From NCBI RefSeq assembly GCF_001752395.1, contig NZ_MKEK01000001.1, forward strand, positions 121,465 through 185,464: 64,000 nt of DNA, in the 5' to 3' direction. The DNA comes from Rheinheimera salexigens. GTDB lineage: Bacteria; Pseudomonadota; Gammaproteobacteria; Enterobacterales; Alteromonadaceae. This document shows, piece after piece, positions 54,008-63,998 of this stretch. How positions within the stretch are numbered: position 1 is the stretch's first letter; each line of letters opens with the position of its first letter. A program made the position numbers and the translations under genes. The notes under the pieces are model-generated. The model saw nothing but the letters and a program-made list of their open reading frames with translations, made no database searches and was not told the DNA's origin.

Positions 54008-55250
54008 TTATCAAAACCAAATACTTTTTGCTGAACAGCAACCGCTAAATAAGGTTGCCCAAGAATTTGGCACGCCATGTTATGTCTATTCTCGTGCTGC
54101 CATTGAGCGTCAATACCATGCTTTTGCCGATGCCGCCGCTAAGCATCCGGCAAGTTTAGTCTGTTATGCCGTTAAGGCGAACAGTAACCTAGCTATTTTA
54201 AACCTTTTAGCAAAACAAGGTAGTGGCTTTGATATTGTTTCAGCAGGTGAATTACGTCGGGTTATTGCCGCCGGTGGTGATCCGGCAAAAGTGGTATTTT
54301 CCGGTGTGGCTAAAACCGCAGATGAAATGCGCTTTGCCCTGGATTTAGGTATTAAATGTTTTAACGTTGAATCTAGCGCTGAGTTAGAGCAATTACAGCA
54401 AGTGGCCAGTGCAGCCAATAAAGTGGCACCGGTTTCTATTCGCGTTAATCCCGATATTGATGCCAAAACCCACCCGTATATTTCTACCGGCTTAAAAGCT
54501 AATAAATTTGGTATTGATATTTTACAGGCTGAACAAATTTATCAAACCGCAGCCAGTTATAGTCATATTGATGTTGTTGGTGTTGATTGCCATATCGGCT
54601 CGCAGCTTACTGAAGTACAACCTTTTTTAGATGCTTTAGAAAAATTACTCAAATTAATTGAGCAACTTTCTGCTAACGGTATAGTGTTGCAACATATTGA
54701 TATTGGTGGTGGTTTAGGTGTTAGATATGATGATGAAACACCGCCATCTCCTGCTGATTATATTAGCCAAGTGGTAAAACGTTTAACCGACTACCCACAC
54801 TTAGAATTGGTTATGGAGCCAGGTCGCGCCATAATGGCCAATGCTGGGGTGTTATTAACTAAAGTTGAATACTTAAAGCCGGGTAGTGAAAAGAATTTCG
54901 CTATTGTCGATGCTGCTATGAATGATTTAATTCGTCCTGCGCTGTACAGTGCTTGGCAAAATATTGTGCCTGTGGTGTTAAATGATTCGCTGCCAAGCAC
55001 CGTTTATGATGTAGTTGGCCCCGTCTGTGAAACAGGTGACTTTTTAGGTAAAGATCGCCCTCTAGCGATTAGCCAAGGCGATTTACTTGCTGTGTGCTCT
55101 GCTGGGGCTTATGGCTTTACCATGAGCTCTAACTATAATAGTCGGCCGCGTGCTGCTGAAGTATTAATAGATGGTTCTACCATGCATTTAATCCGTGCCC
55201 GTGAGCAATGGCAAGATTTATGGCGTGGCGAACAAGTATTAATTAGTTAA
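53994..55250 (+). CDS. lysA: diaminopimelate decarboxylase
   Basis: Makes lysine from meso-diaminopimelate with PLP. The 418-residue protein has the PLP lysine in [52 protein letters not shown] and [11 protein letters not shown]. Two GTG codons are in frame at 53985 and 53994; the second is preferred because AGCAGG lies eight bases upstream and MDQFNY matches the usual N-terminus of relatives. It is followed by dapF, which makes its substrate. Confidence 0.95.
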   Translation: MDQFNYQNQILFAEQQPLNKVAQEFGTPCYVYSRAAIERQYHAFADAAAKHPASLVCYAVKANSNLAILNLLAKQGSGFDIVSAGELRRVIAAGGDPAKVVFSGVAKTADEMRFALDLGIKCFNVESSAELEQLQQVASAANKVAPVSIRVNPDIDAKTHPYISTGLKANKFGIDILQAEQIYQTAASYSHIDVVGVDCHIGSQLTEVQPFLDALEKLLKLIEQLSANGIVLQHIDIGGGLGVRYDDETPPSPADYISQVVKRLTDYPHLELVMEPGRAIMANAGVLLTKVEYLKPGSEKNFAIVDAAMNDLIRPALYSAWQNIVPVVLNDSLPSTVYDVVGPVCETGDFLGKDRPLAISQGDLLAVCSAGAYGFTMSSNYNSRPRAAEVLIDGSTMHLIRAREQWQDLWRGEQVLIS

Positions 55251-55264
55251 TTTATAAGGCGCGA

Positions 55265-56095
55265 ATGTTACTACATTTTTCTAAAATGCATGGCTTAGGT
55301 AACGACTTTATGATGGTCGATGCGGTAAGCCAAAATGTATTTCTGACCAAAGAGCAGATTAAAGCCTTAGCTAATCGCAATACCGGCATCGGCTTTGATC
55401 AGTTACTGATGGTAGAGCCACCTTATGATCCTGAACTCGACTTTCATTACCGTATTTTTAATGCTGATGGCACTGAAGTAGAACAATGCGGTAATGGTGC
55501 TCGCTGTTTTGCTAAATTTGTACGCGCCCGTGGCTTAACTAACAAGCATAAAATTGGCGTTAGCACTCAGTCAGGTAAAATTACACTGTATATTGAAGCC
55601 GATGGCCAAGTCACTGTTAATATGGGCATTCCGCAATTAGAGCCGGCGCGAATTCCTTTTAAAGCCCAGAAACAAGAGTTAACTTATATTTTACGCGCCG
55701 AAGAACATACTTTGCTTTGTGGTGTGGTTTCGATGGGTAATCCGCATGCGGTAATAATTGTCGACGAAGTCACTACTGCTGCCGTTATCGTGCAAGGCCC
55801 TATTTTTGAACTGCATGAGCGTTTTCCTGAACGGGCGAACATTGGTTTTATGCAAGTATTGTCACCTAGCCATATTAAATTACGGGTTTGGGAACGTGGC
55901 GCAGGTGAAACTTTAGCTTGCGGTACCGGTGCTTGTGCAGCGGTGGTGATTGGCCAACTGCAAAATAAACTACAACAACAAGTGCAAGTCGACTTGCCAG
56001 GCGGTAGCTTACACATTCGCTGGAACGGCCCTGGCCATCCCGTTAAAATGACCGGCCCGGCAGAACACGTTTATGACGGACAAATAGCCTTATGA
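55265..56095 (+). CDS. dapF: diaminopimelate epimerase
   Basis: Converts LL- to meso-diaminopimelate for lysine and peptidoglycan. The 276-residue protein has the two catalytic cysteines, in [13 protein letters not shown] and in [13 protein letters not shown], and the start [15 protein letters not shown]. It overlaps the DUF484 gene by four bases (ATGA) and is 14 bases after lysA. Confidence 0.97.
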   Translation: MLLHFSKMHGLGNDFMMVDAVSQNVFLTKEQIKALANRNTGIGFDQLLMVEPPYDPELDFHYRIFNADGTEVEQCGNGARCFAKFVRARGLTNKHKIGVSTQSGKITLYIEADGQVTVNMGIPQLEPARIPFKAQKQELTYILRAEEHTLLCGVVSMGNPHAVIIVDEVTTAAVIVQGPIFELHERFPERANIGFMQVLSPSHIKLRVWERGAGETLACGTGACAAVVIGQLQNKLQQQVQVDLPGGSLHIRWNGPGHPVKMTGPAEHVYDGQIAL

Positions 56096-56742
56096 CAAAC
56101 CCCATAGTACAACAAGATATTATTGCCGCTGAAGTGGTTAGCGATTATTTACAAGACCATCCTGAGTTTTTTCAGCAACGGCCTCAGCTATTAGCGTCAT
56201 TACGCATATCGCATCAGCAACGTGGCAGTGTGTCTTTAGTTGAGCGTCAATTAGAAATGCAACGCGAAAAAATTCAAGTGCTAGAAGATGATATAACTCG
56301 GTTAATGTCTATCGCTAGACAAAACGAGCAGTTGTTTATGGCCTTTAATCAATTGCAAGCTCAGCTATATCAAGCTCAAAGTTTGCAGCAAGCTCAAGCC
56401 GGATTACAGCAGTTTATTGATAGTATGCCGCAGGTACATGCTTACCAACTTATTCGTTTTGCCGATGAGGATATTGATAGATTCCAATTGTTATTATCTC
56501 GCCGTTTAGATGAGCAAGGCGTGTATTTAGGTCGGTTAAATAAAGAAGAACAAAAAGTGCTGTTTCCAAGCCATATTCATTCTGTCGCTTTGGTTGTTAT
56601 TCGCCAAGCCAAGAAACCTTTGGCACTGTTAGCTTTTGGTAGCGAGCATGATGACCATTTTCAACCCGATATGGATCAGCTTTTTTTACAGCACTTAGGC
56701 CTAATTTTAAGCCAATTATTGCCTGGCTATGACGCGGCCTAA
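56092..56742 (+). CDS. yigA: DUF484 family protein
   Basis: A 216-residue GAF-like protein of unknown function. [25 protein letters not shown] and [18 protein letters not shown] (start of a coiled coil) are the DUF484 signatures; the C-terminal half has the GAF-like [14 protein letters not shown]. It lies between dapF and xerC, as in enterobacteria, with overlaps on both sides. Confidence 0.92.
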   Translation: MTNPIVQQDIIAAEVVSDYLQDHPEFFQQRPQLLASLRISHQQRGSVSLVERQLEMQREKIQVLEDDITRLMSIARQNEQLFMAFNQLQAQLYQAQSLQQAQAGLQQFIDSMPQVHAYQLIRFADEDIDRFQLLLSRRLDEQGVYLGRLNKEEQKVLFPSHIHSVALVVIRQAKKPLALLAFGSEHDDHFQPDMDQLFLQHLGLILSQLLPGYDAA

Positions 56743-57682
56743 TTCAGCAACAGATCTTAACGTCGATTGGCAACAACCCATCGATGATTTTTTGCACTAT
56801 TTACAATATGAGCGTGGCTATAGTAAAAACACCTTAGCCAGCTATCACCGCCAATTACAGCAAGTCGCCATAAGTACGCTAAACAACCCAGAATATGCAC
56901 AGCTAAACTGGCTAACGCTTGAACAACAACATCTCAAGCAACATATCAACAGCTTGCGTTTATCGGGCATTAAACCTCGTACTATTGCGTTAAAAGTGGC
57001 TGCGCTACGCAGCTTTTTTAATTTATTGCAGGCGCAACAATTACGTGCAGATAATCCAGCGCAATACTTAACTGTGCCCAAAGCTGCGCGGGACTTACCG
57101 AAAAATCTTGCGGTTGACCAAATTAATCATTTATTAAATTTTGATAGTAGCGATGATATTTTAGCCAGCCGTGATAAAGCCATCTTAGAGTTGTTTTATT
57201 CATCGGGCTTACGCTTAGATGAACTGGTTAATATCAACATTACCGATATTGATTGGCAACAAAAACTCATTCGAGTGCTTGGTAAGGGTAATAAACAACG
57301 TATTGTACCGGTGGGCACGGTGGCGTTAACGGCTATCCAGCATTGGTTAAGCTTGCGCCCCGCTTTTAGTCAGTTATTACCTGAACACGACAAATTAGCG
57401 TTATTTGTCAGTAAACAACAAAAGCGTATTAGCGCCAGACACGTGCGGCAACGGGTGCAACTTTGGGCTTCGCAGCAAGGCTTAAACCAGCATTTACACC
57501 CGCATATGTTACGCCACTCTTTTGCTAGTCATATGTTAGAGTCCAGTCAGGATTTACGGGCTGTGCAAGAGTTATTGGGTCATGCCAACTTAAGCACTAC
57601 CCAAGTTTATACCCATCTCGATTTTACCCATTTAGCTAAAGTGTATGATAGCGCCCATCCTAGAGCGAAGAAAAAATCGTAA
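56729..57682 (+). CDS. xerC: tyrosine recombinase XerC
   Basis: Resolves chromosome dimers at dif with XerD. The 317-residue protein has an N-terminal SAM-like DNA-binding domain (FLHYLQYERGYSKNTLASYH) and the catalytic domain with Arg (SSGLRLDELVN), Lys (GKGNKQRIVP), His-x-x-Arg (HPHMLRHSFASHML), His (LLGHANL) and nucleophile Tyr (TTQVYTHLDF). Its context (DUF484 before, yigB after) identifies XerC rather than XerD. Confidence 0.96.
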   Translation: MTRPNSATDLNVDWQQPIDDFLHYLQYERGYSKNTLASYHRQLQQVAISTLNNPEYAQLNWLTLEQQHLKQHINSLRLSGIKPRTIALKVAALRSFFNLLQAQQLRADNPAQYLTVPKAARDLPKNLAVDQINHLLNFDSSDDILASRDKAILELFYSSGLRLDELVNINITDIDWQQKLIRVLGKGNKQRIVPVGTVALTAIQHWLSLRPAFSQLLPEHDKLALFVSKQQKRISARHVRQRVQLWASQQGLNQHLHPHMLRHSFASHMLESSQDLRAVQELLGHANLSTTQVYTHLDFTHLAKVYDSAHPRAKKKS

Positions 57683-58383
57683 TGCAAATTTATAAACAAT
57701 TACAGCCTATACAAGCATTGTCGTTTGATTTAGACGATACGCTTTATAATAATAAACCGGTTATAGCCGCCGCTGAACAAGCAATGCTACTAGCACTAGC
57801 GCAACATCTACCTAGTAAGCTAACAACCGATAGCGATTTTTGGTGGCAACACCGCCAGCAATTAGCTCGCACTAACCCTGAAATCCGCCATGATTTAGGC
57901 CGTTGGCGCTTACTTAGCCTTGAAGCCGGTTTATTAAGCCTTAATTTACCGCAAACGGATGCCTCTGCGATTGCCAATATAGCTTATGGCGCTTTTATTC
58001 AGCAACGCACCACTATCACCGTCGATATTGAAATTCAGCAATTATTGGCAGCGCTAGCCAAGCATTATCAACTTATCGCTATTACCAATGGTAATGCCTG
58101 CATAGACAAAATGGCTATCGGCCAGTGGTTTCAATTTAGCCTGCAAGCTGGCCCTGATGGCAGAATGAAACCCTATCCTGATATGTATTTAAAAGCCGCG
58201 CAGCAATTGAACCTAGCGCCACAACAAATCTTACATATTGGTGACAGCCATCGTGCCGATGTTATCGGCGCCTTAAATGCCGGTTGCCAAACCGCTTGGC
58301 TAGATCACCATAACAGCGCGATATCGGTTTTACCGCATATTCGCTTGACCAATGTGCAAATGTTAAGCGCCCTAATACCCTAG
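57682..58383 (+). CDS. yigB: HAD family phosphatase YigB-like
   Basis: A 233-residue haloacid-dehalogenase phosphatase. Motif I is SFDLDDTLYNN, motif II ITNGN, motif III Lys in the GRMKPYPDMY stretch, motif IV HIGDSHRADVIGA. E. coli YigB dephosphorylates 5-amino-6-ribitylamino-uracil phosphate and FMN in riboflavin metabolism; the same is likely. It starts one base into the xerC stop (TAATG). Confidence 0.9.
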   Translation: MQIYKQLQPIQALSFDLDDTLYNNKPVIAAAEQAMLLALAQHLPSKLTTDSDFWWQHRQQLARTNPEIRHDLGRWRLLSLEAGLLSLNLPQTDASAIANIAYGAFIQQRTTITVDIEIQQLLAALAKHYQLIAITNGNACIDKMAIGQWFQFSLQAGPDGRMKPYPDMYLKAAQQLNLAPQQILHIGDSHRADVIGALNAGCQTAWLDHHNSAISVLPHIRLTNVQMLSALIP

Positions 58384-58394
58384 TCGAATAAAGC

Positions 58395-58481
58395 TGCGCC
58401 AAGCTTTAATTGCCAAATAACTGGTTATTTATCCACTAATAAGCGCTGTTAGCTTGGCGCATCAGTTTTGGCTGCTATAAT
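58395..58481 (+). promoter_or_regulatory. uvrD promoter overlapping an inverted repeat
   Basis: A sigma-70 promoter is visible: TTGGCG (58454-58459), 16 bases, TATAAT (58476-58481), 30 bases before the uvrD start. The -35 box lies inside the right arm of an 11-bp perfect inverted repeat, TGCGCCAAGCT (58395-58405) / AGCTTGGCGCA (58451-58461), with a 45-base spacer. No LexA box matching CTGTN8ACAG was seen. Confidence 0.65.
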
Positions 58482-58511
58482 AGCGGCCATTATGCTTAGC
58501 GAGACAAACTA

Positions 58512-60683
58512 ATGGATGTATCTTTCCTGCTAGACGGGCTTAACGACAAACAACGTGATGCAGTTGCCGCGCCGCCGCAACATATGTTGGTACTGGCCGG
58601 GGCCGGTAGTGGTAAAACTCGGGTCTTGGTGCACCGTTTAGCGTGGTTAATGCAGGTAGAGCGTGTTGCACCATTTAGTTTGCTTGCCGTTACTTTTACC
58701 AACAAAGCGTCAAAAGAAATGCGCGGCCGTATCGAGCAGACCATAGGCGTAAGCTTAAATAACTTATGGATGGGCACCTTTCATGGTTTATCCCATCGTA
58801 TGCTGCGCGCCCATTATCAAGAAGCGGGCTTACCGCAAAGCTTTCAAATAATAGATACCGATGATCAATACCGCTTAGTTAGACGCCTGCTTAAAGCGTT
58901 AAATTTAGATGAAAAGCATTGGCCGGCTAAGCAAGTGCAATGGTTTATTAATGGTCGTAAAGATGAAGGCCAACGGCCTAATATGATTGATGCTGCAGGT
59001 GACTTTAGCTTACAACAGATGCTAAAAATCTATACTGCTTATCAAGAAATGTGTGATCGCTCAGGCTTAGTCGATTTTGCTGAAATTTTACTGCGTAGCT
59101 TTGAGTTACTGCAAAATAACGCTGAAGTACGCCAGCATTATCAGCAACGCTTTCGGCATATTTTAGTCGACGAATTTCAAGATACCAACGCTATTCAATA
59201 TAAGTGGTTAAAGCTACTAGCCGGTACTAACGCTAAAGTGATGATCGTCGGCGATGATGACCAATCTATCTATGGTTGGCGCGGCGCCCAAGTGGAAAAC
59301 ATCCAAACCTTCTTAACAGATTACTCTGACGTGGAAACCATTCGCTTAGAGCAAAACTATCGCTCAACTGCCACCATTTTAAAAGCTGCGAATGCGGTTA
59401 TTGCCTATAATAGCGGCCGTTTAGGTAAAGACTTATGGACCGATGGTGCTGAGGGTGAAGCAATTTCTTTGTACACTGCCTTTAATGAGTTAGATGAATC
59501 TCGATTTATTGTTAGCCGGGTGCGTGATTGGCTGAAAAAAGGTGGCACCTTATCCGATAGCGCCATTTTATATCGCAATAATGCCCAGTCTCGAGTACTA
59601 GAAGAAGCCTTAATTCAAGAAGGCTTAAACTACCGTATTTATGGTGGCTTGCGCTTCTACGAGCGCCAAGAGATAAAAGATGCTTTAGCCTATTTACGCT
59701 TAATGAATAACCGACTAGACGATGCAGCATTAGAGCGCGTGGTTAACACCCCAGCCCGTGGTATAGGTGAGACAACTTTAAATAAAGTGCGTATTCATGC
59801 CCGTACCGAACAAATCACTATGTGGCAAAGTTTGCAGCAATTAATCAGTGAAAATCAATTATCTGGACGTGCCGCTAATGCTATTAGTAGCTTTATGCAA
59901 TTAATAGAACAATTAGCTGACCTAACCGCAGAATTGCCATTACACGAGCAAGCCGATCATGCGATTAAAAAATCCGGCTTATATGCCATGTATCAAGCCG
60001 AGAAAGGCGAAAAAGCTGAAACTCGAATTGAAAACTTAAATGAATTGATCACGGCTTGCCAAAACTTTGATGTTGCGAATGATGTTGAGATGACGCCCCT
60101 AGCGGCTTTTTTATCTCAAGCCGCACTAGAAGCGGGTGAATATCAAGCTGAAGAAAATTCAGATGCGGTGCAATTAATGACATTGCATAGCGCCAAAGGC
60201 TTAGAGTTCCCGCAGGTTTTTATTTGTGGCTTAGAAGAAGGCATGTTTCCCAGCATGCAAAGCTCTGAAGATGCCACCCGACTCGAAGAAGAACGTCGCT
60301 TATGCTATGTCGGTATGACGCGGGCCATGCAAAAATTGTATTTATGTCATGCGGAAAGCCGCCGCTTATATGGCCAAGAACAACATAATCGACCGTCGCG
60401 TTTTTTACGCGAGATCCCGGCTGAATATATCGAGGAAATTCGCCTTAGTACTCAAGTTAGTAAACCAACCCCATTTAATCGCTTTAGTAACCAAGCTAGC
60501 CATGTTGCCTTTGAAAACACTGGTTTTAACCTAGGTCAACGCGTGCTGCATGCTAAGTTCGGCGAAGGTACTGTGCTTAATTATGAAGGCACCGGCGCCC
60601 AGTCCAGAATACAAGTTAACTTTGATCAGCTTGGCAGCAAGTGGTTAGTTACTGCCTACGCTCGCCTAGAAGCTGTAGGCTAA
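58512..60683 (+). CDS. uvrD: DNA helicase II
   Basis: 3'-5' superfamily 1 helicase for nucleotide excision and mismatch repair. The 723-residue protein has DGLNDKQRDAV (Q motif), Walker A GAGSGKT (30-36), VTFTNKASKEMRGR, Walker B ILVDEFQDTN, GDDDQSIYGWRGA, LEQNYRST, MTLHSAKGLEFPQVF and YVGMTRAMQ. The C-terminus has the Tudor-like segment GQRVLHAKFGEGTVLNYEG typical of UvrD/PcrA. It overlaps tmcA by one base. Confidence 0.96.
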   Translation: MDVSFLLDGLNDKQRDAVAAPPQHMLVLAGAGSGKTRVLVHRLAWLMQVERVAPFSLLAVTFTNKASKEMRGRIEQTIGVSLNNLWMGTFHGLSHRMLRAHYQEAGLPQSFQIIDTDDQYRLVRRLLKALNLDEKHWPAKQVQWFINGRKDEGQRPNMIDAAGDFSLQQMLKIYTAYQEMCDRSGLVDFAEILLRSFELLQNNAEVRQHYQQRFRHILVDEFQDTNAIQYKWLKLLAGTNAKVMIVGDDDQSIYGWRGAQVENIQTFLTDYSDVETIRLEQNYRSTATILKAANAVIAYNSGRLGKDLWTDGAEGEAISLYTAFNELDESRFIVSRVRDWLKKGGTLSDSAILYRNNAQSRVLEEALIQEGLNYRIYGGLRFYERQEIKDALAYLRLMNNRLDDAALERVVNTPARGIGETTLNKVRIHARTEQITMWQSLQQLISENQLSGRAANAISSFMQLIEQLADLTAELPLHEQADHAIKKSGLYAMYQAEKGEKAETRIENLNELITACQNFDVANDVEMTPLAAFLSQAALEAGEYQAEENSDAVQLMTLHSAKGLEFPQVFICGLEEGMFPSMQSSEDATRLEEERRLCYVGMTRAMQKLYLCHAESRRLYGQEQHNRPSRFLREIPAEYIEEIRLSTQVSKPTPFNRFSNQASHVAFENTGFNLGQRVLHAKFGEGTVLNYEGTGAQSRIQVNFDQLGSKWLVTAYARLEAVG

Positions 60684-62785
60684 TGTTCAACCAGCCGGTG
60701 TTTTCAACTTGGTTAGCACAAGCCGCCAATTTGCAAATACGGCTACCTATAGTTTGGCAGGGCCAGCAGCACACTCTGCTGGCCGCGACTAAACAATGGT
60801 TAGAAGCGAATACCGCGCTTAAGGTTTATTGGCTTGGCGCTGATGCCCCCCCTAGCGCAACTATGGTCTCGCAAGGCCGTAACTATCAGTTACTAGGCAC
60901 CGAGTGCGATGTACTCATTATTAATGCCTTTAGTGGCTTTGCTGCAGACGCCGTAGCAGCAACCTCGGGTTGCGTTAAAGCGGGCGGATTATGGCTGGTA
61001 TTGTGTCCGGAATTTAATATTTGGCAACAACAAGTAAATCCGGCTCATCAAAGCTTGTTGCCGTATCCTATTGATGCTAAGCAGCATCAGGGCTATTTTA
61101 TTCCATTTTGGCTCAAGCAATTACAACAAGCGAATGTCATTATTGGTCATAATCAACAGCTTGTTCAGCCGTTGCAATGGCCTATCTTACCCAAGATAAC
61201 TGACGTTTCCCCTCCCTTTGCTAGCCAAGATCAAGTTAAAGCCGTTCAAGCGATCCAGCGAGTATTAACCGGCCATCGGCGACGTCCATTAGTATTAACA
61301 GCCGATCGCGGTAGAGGCAAGTCAGCCGCCTTGGGTATCGCTGCAGCGCAACTAATTCAACATACTCGACAAGGCTTTATTATTACTGCACCGTCTCCGC
61401 AAGCTGCGGCTATTGCCCTGCAACACTTTCAGCAGCTAACACCTGTTAGCGAGCATAATTTACTGCGGTTTATGGCGATAGATGAATTACTAGCTCAAGT
61501 GCCTACTGCAGCATTAGTGTTTATTGATGAGGCCGCTGCTATACCAACACCGATACTGCAACAGTTGTTAGCCCGCTACAGTCGGCTGGTGTTCGCCACA
61601 ACAGAGCACGGATATGAGGGCACGGGTAGAGGCTTTACTGTTCGCTTTCAACAGCATTTAACCCAGCAATGCCCCGGCTGGCAAAAACTACACATGCAGC
61701 AAGCTATTCGGTATCAACAGCATGACCCTTTAGAGCAATTAATATTTAACAGCTTTTTATTACAATCAACTACCCCCCAGTTTAACGCTGTAGCAGAGCA
61801 ACGTTACGATATTAAATGCTATTCAGCCCAGGATTGGTTAAAGCAACCGGAAAAGTTACAGCAGGTTTTCAGTTTACTTAGCTTGGCTCATTATCAAACC
61901 CAAGTTAAAGATTTAGCCTCACTGTTAGATAACCCTCAGCTTAGCGTCATCACGCTTGAAACAACTGATAATGTACTCGCCTGTGCATTATTAAGTATAG
62001 AAGGCAATATAACCGGAGACCTAGCTCAGCAAATTTATTATGGCGAGCGGCGATTACAAGGCCATCTATTGGCCCAAAGCTTAGCTTTCCACTGCGCTCA
62101 GCCTGAGTTGGCAAGCCTAGCCCTACTAAGAGTCATGCGCATTGCTGTGCAGCCTGAACTACAACGCCAACAGTTGGGCAGTCAATTACTAGAACAGATC
62201 GATAACTATGCCAAGCAATTTGGCATGGCTTATGTTGGAACAAGTTATGGTGTCAGTATAGATTTATTGAAATTTTGGCAACAAGCAGGGTATTGTCCCG
62301 TTAGACTGGGGCAAACTGCAGATAAGGCCAGCTCTGAATACTCATTATTAATGCTAAAAGCCATCACCACGACATCTGAACATAGCCAAGAAATGGCACT
62401 GCAATTTCGTCAACAATTGCCTAGCTTAGTGGCTGAGCACTATCCGCTTCTGCCTGCCAAGTTAATCTTAGCTTTAGCCGTAACGAAGCAACAGCAGCCA
62501 TTAACCGCACTAGAGTTAGAACAGTTATGGTTATTTAGCCAACAGAAGCGGCCTTATGAATTAATTAGCCACTTATTATTAAATTGGTTTAATCAGCATT
62601 TTACCAGCTTGCCTGAGCAGAGCGCCTTAACCCTCGCCGCTAAGCTTTGGCAACAACATAGCTGGCAGCAGATAAGTGAGCAATATATTATTTCCGGTAA
62701 GAAAGAGATATTAGCTGGCTGGCAACGGGACTTAGTTAAGCATACCAGTTTGTTTGCCGAGCATTTAATCGGTACAACTAAATAA
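60683..62785 (+). CDS. tmcA: tRNA(Met) cytidine acetyltransferase
   Basis: Acetylates the wobble cytidine of elongator tRNA-Met using acetyl-CoA and ATP or GTP. The 700-residue protein has an N-terminal domain, a helicase-like module with Walker A ADRGRGKS (about 207-214), FIDEAAAIP (about 277-285) and TTEHGYEGTGRGF, then a GNAT acetyltransferase domain around 484-505 (MRIAVQPELQRQQLGSQLL) and a tRNA-binding tail. The ATG at 60683 sits in the uvrD stop (TAATG) and fits the family start; an in-frame ATG at 60641 lies within uvrD. Confidence 0.93.
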   Translation: MFNQPVFSTWLAQAANLQIRLPIVWQGQQHTLLAATKQWLEANTALKVYWLGADAPPSATMVSQGRNYQLLGTECDVLIINAFSGFAADAVAATSGCVKAGGLWLVLCPEFNIWQQQVNPAHQSLLPYPIDAKQHQGYFIPFWLKQLQQANVIIGHNQQLVQPLQWPILPKITDVSPPFASQDQVKAVQAIQRVLTGHRRRPLVLTADRGRGKSAALGIAAAQLIQHTRQGFIITAPSPQAAAIALQHFQQLTPVSEHNLLRFMAIDELLAQVPTAALVFIDEAAAIPTPILQQLLARYSRLVFATTEHGYEGTGRGFTVRFQQHLTQQCPGWQKLHMQQAIRYQQHDPLEQLIFNSFLLQSTTPQFNAVAEQRYDIKCYSAQDWLKQPEKLQQVFSLLSLAHYQTQVKDLASLLDNPQLSVITLETTDNVLACALLSIEGNITGDLAQQIYYGERRLQGHLLAQSLAFHCAQPELASLALLRVMRIAVQPELQRQQLGSQLLEQIDNYAKQFGMAYVGTSYGVSIDLLKFWQQAGYCPVRLGQTADKASSEYSLLMLKAITTTSEHSQEMALQFRQQLPSLVAEHYPLLPAKLILALAVTKQQQPLTALELEQLWLFSQQKRPYELISHLLLNWFNQHFTSLPEQSALTLAAKLWQQHSWQQISEQYIISGKKEILAGWQRDLVKHTSLFAEHLIGTTK

Positions 62786-62882
62786 CACAATTTACAGGTA
62801 TTTTTCTTAGCATTATTAATAACTTTACTTTTTATAATATTAAAGCTAGTGTGCGGGCATTTAGCGCTTTAAGTATCATTAT

Positions 62883-63701
62883 ATGCTTACGATTATTTCT
62901 TTAGCGGGCTTACTCGCTAGCCCTTTATATTCAGCCAATGGTTATTCGCCTTCTGAGCGCCGTACGTTACAAACGGCATTAGAAATGAGTTTACAATATG
63001 CCGAACTAAACCGTTTCCAGCAGTCATGTTTAGAACAACAACCTGGATCTGAGGTCGCAAAAACCTATCCCGTAATTCCAGTAGACATACAGCAACATAA
63101 TCTGCTGCTACAACAAAAACTTAAAATGTCCGAACTGTCATCTATTGCATTAATTGACGGTAAAATGACGCGGTTTGTGCAGCGAAATATCCCTAAATTA
63201 ACCGATTGCGAGAATAGCCAAAGTTATCAATCATTGCTTGATAACTACGAACTAAGCCATTTTTCGCTTGAGATTGCTACTGAATTGAAACAAGCTCCGC
63301 AATCTGCTGATGCTAATAACCAACGTTTAGCGGCAGCAAAAGTGACTGAAATACAACAGTTAATAGATCGAAGCCACTCCATTGCTTTAGTTACCGTTAG
63401 TGACAGAGAGTTATTAACTGTAATTGAGCAGGCTAATTATCTGCATCTTAACTATAACAATCGCTATATTTTTAAGGTTGAGCAAGGCTGGAAACACATT
63501 ACCGCAACGTATATGGGTATGCACATAGCTGTAGATGACGATACTGTCGCCAGCACAGCAGCGGAATGGCTAATTTTTCTAGATCAAAATAAGCACTTTA
63601 TTCAAGCAGTGAATAAAAATGATGCCGCATTACATTTACGATTATTAGCTAAGCCTGAGTGGAAGTTTGATAACAAGGGTAATTTAGTACGTTTAAACTA
63701 A
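62883..63701 (+). CDS. exported protein of unknown function
   Basis: A 272-residue protein not recognised. A short signal-like stretch (MLTIISLAGLLASPLYSANG) suggests a periplasmic location. The middle is Gln/Leu/Asn-rich and probably helical; the last 80 residues (YIFKVEQGWKHITATYMGMH, ending EWKFDNKGNLVRLN) look like alternating strands. Two Cys (about 49 and 108) could pair. No ribosome binding site is clear. It follows tmcA by 97 bases and ends in a terminator, so it is probably a single-gene unit. Confidence 0.7.
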   Translation: MLTIISLAGLLASPLYSANGYSPSERRTLQTALEMSLQYAELNRFQQSCLEQQPGSEVAKTYPVIPVDIQQHNLLLQQKLKMSELSSIALIDGKMTRFVQRNIPKLTDCENSQSYQSLLDNYELSHFSLEIATELKQAPQSADANNQRLAAAKVTEIQQLIDRSHSIALVTVSDRELLTVIEQANYLHLNYNNRYIFKVEQGWKHITATYMGMHIAVDDDTVASTAAEWLIFLDQNKHFIQAVNKNDAALHLRLLAKPEWKFDNKGNLVRLN

Positions 63702-63723
63702 ATACAATCACTACTGGTTTAGA

Positions 63724-63749
63724 GAGGCTCCTTTATAGGGGCTTTTTTT
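63724..63749 (+). terminator. terminator after the last gene
   Basis: AGGCTCC and GGGGCTT pair with two G-U contacts around a TTTATA loop, followed by seven T residues. Confidence 0.8.
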
Positions 63750-63759
63750 ATGGGTATTA

Positions 63760-63816
63760 GCATGGTGTCGCCCTGATCGAGGGGTTGACCTGCCGGAAGT
63801 CCAATGCAAAAAAGCC
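63760..63816. repeat. intergenic repeat, copy 1
   Basis: GCATGG, TCGCCCTGATCGAGGGGTTGACC and CCAATGCAAAAAAG in this order; the same arrangement recurs exactly 180 bases later. The copies differ in a roughly 12-base middle segment. Confidence 0.8.
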
Positions 63817-63858
63817 AGCTATTCTAGTGAGTAACGATTAATCATCATGAGCGGTGAA

Positions 63859-63998
63859 CTACATTATTCCGGGCTGTCCTGCCCTGCACCCTTCGGGCCG
63901 CCGCGTACGGCGTTCAAAAATGTTCCTGACATTTTTGTCGCATGGGATCGCCCTGCTCGAGGGGTTGACCAACCAGTATTGCCAATACAAAAAAGGCC
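63859..63998. repeat. palindromic intergenic element with repeat copy 2
   Basis: Contains CGCCG/CGGCG (63899-63903 / 63908-63912) and CAAAAATGT/ACATTTTTG (63915-63923 / 63929-63937) hairpins, then the second copy of the repeat from GCATGG at 63940 to about 63998. The GC-rich part with CACCCTTCGGGCCGCCGC and the terminal palindrome looks like a mobile intergenic repeat rather than a gene; the window ends here. Confidence 0.7.

Noticed and set aside
58384..58511. LexA-regulated uvrD promoter
   Set aside because: No sequence close to CTGT-N8-ACAG was found around the promoter.
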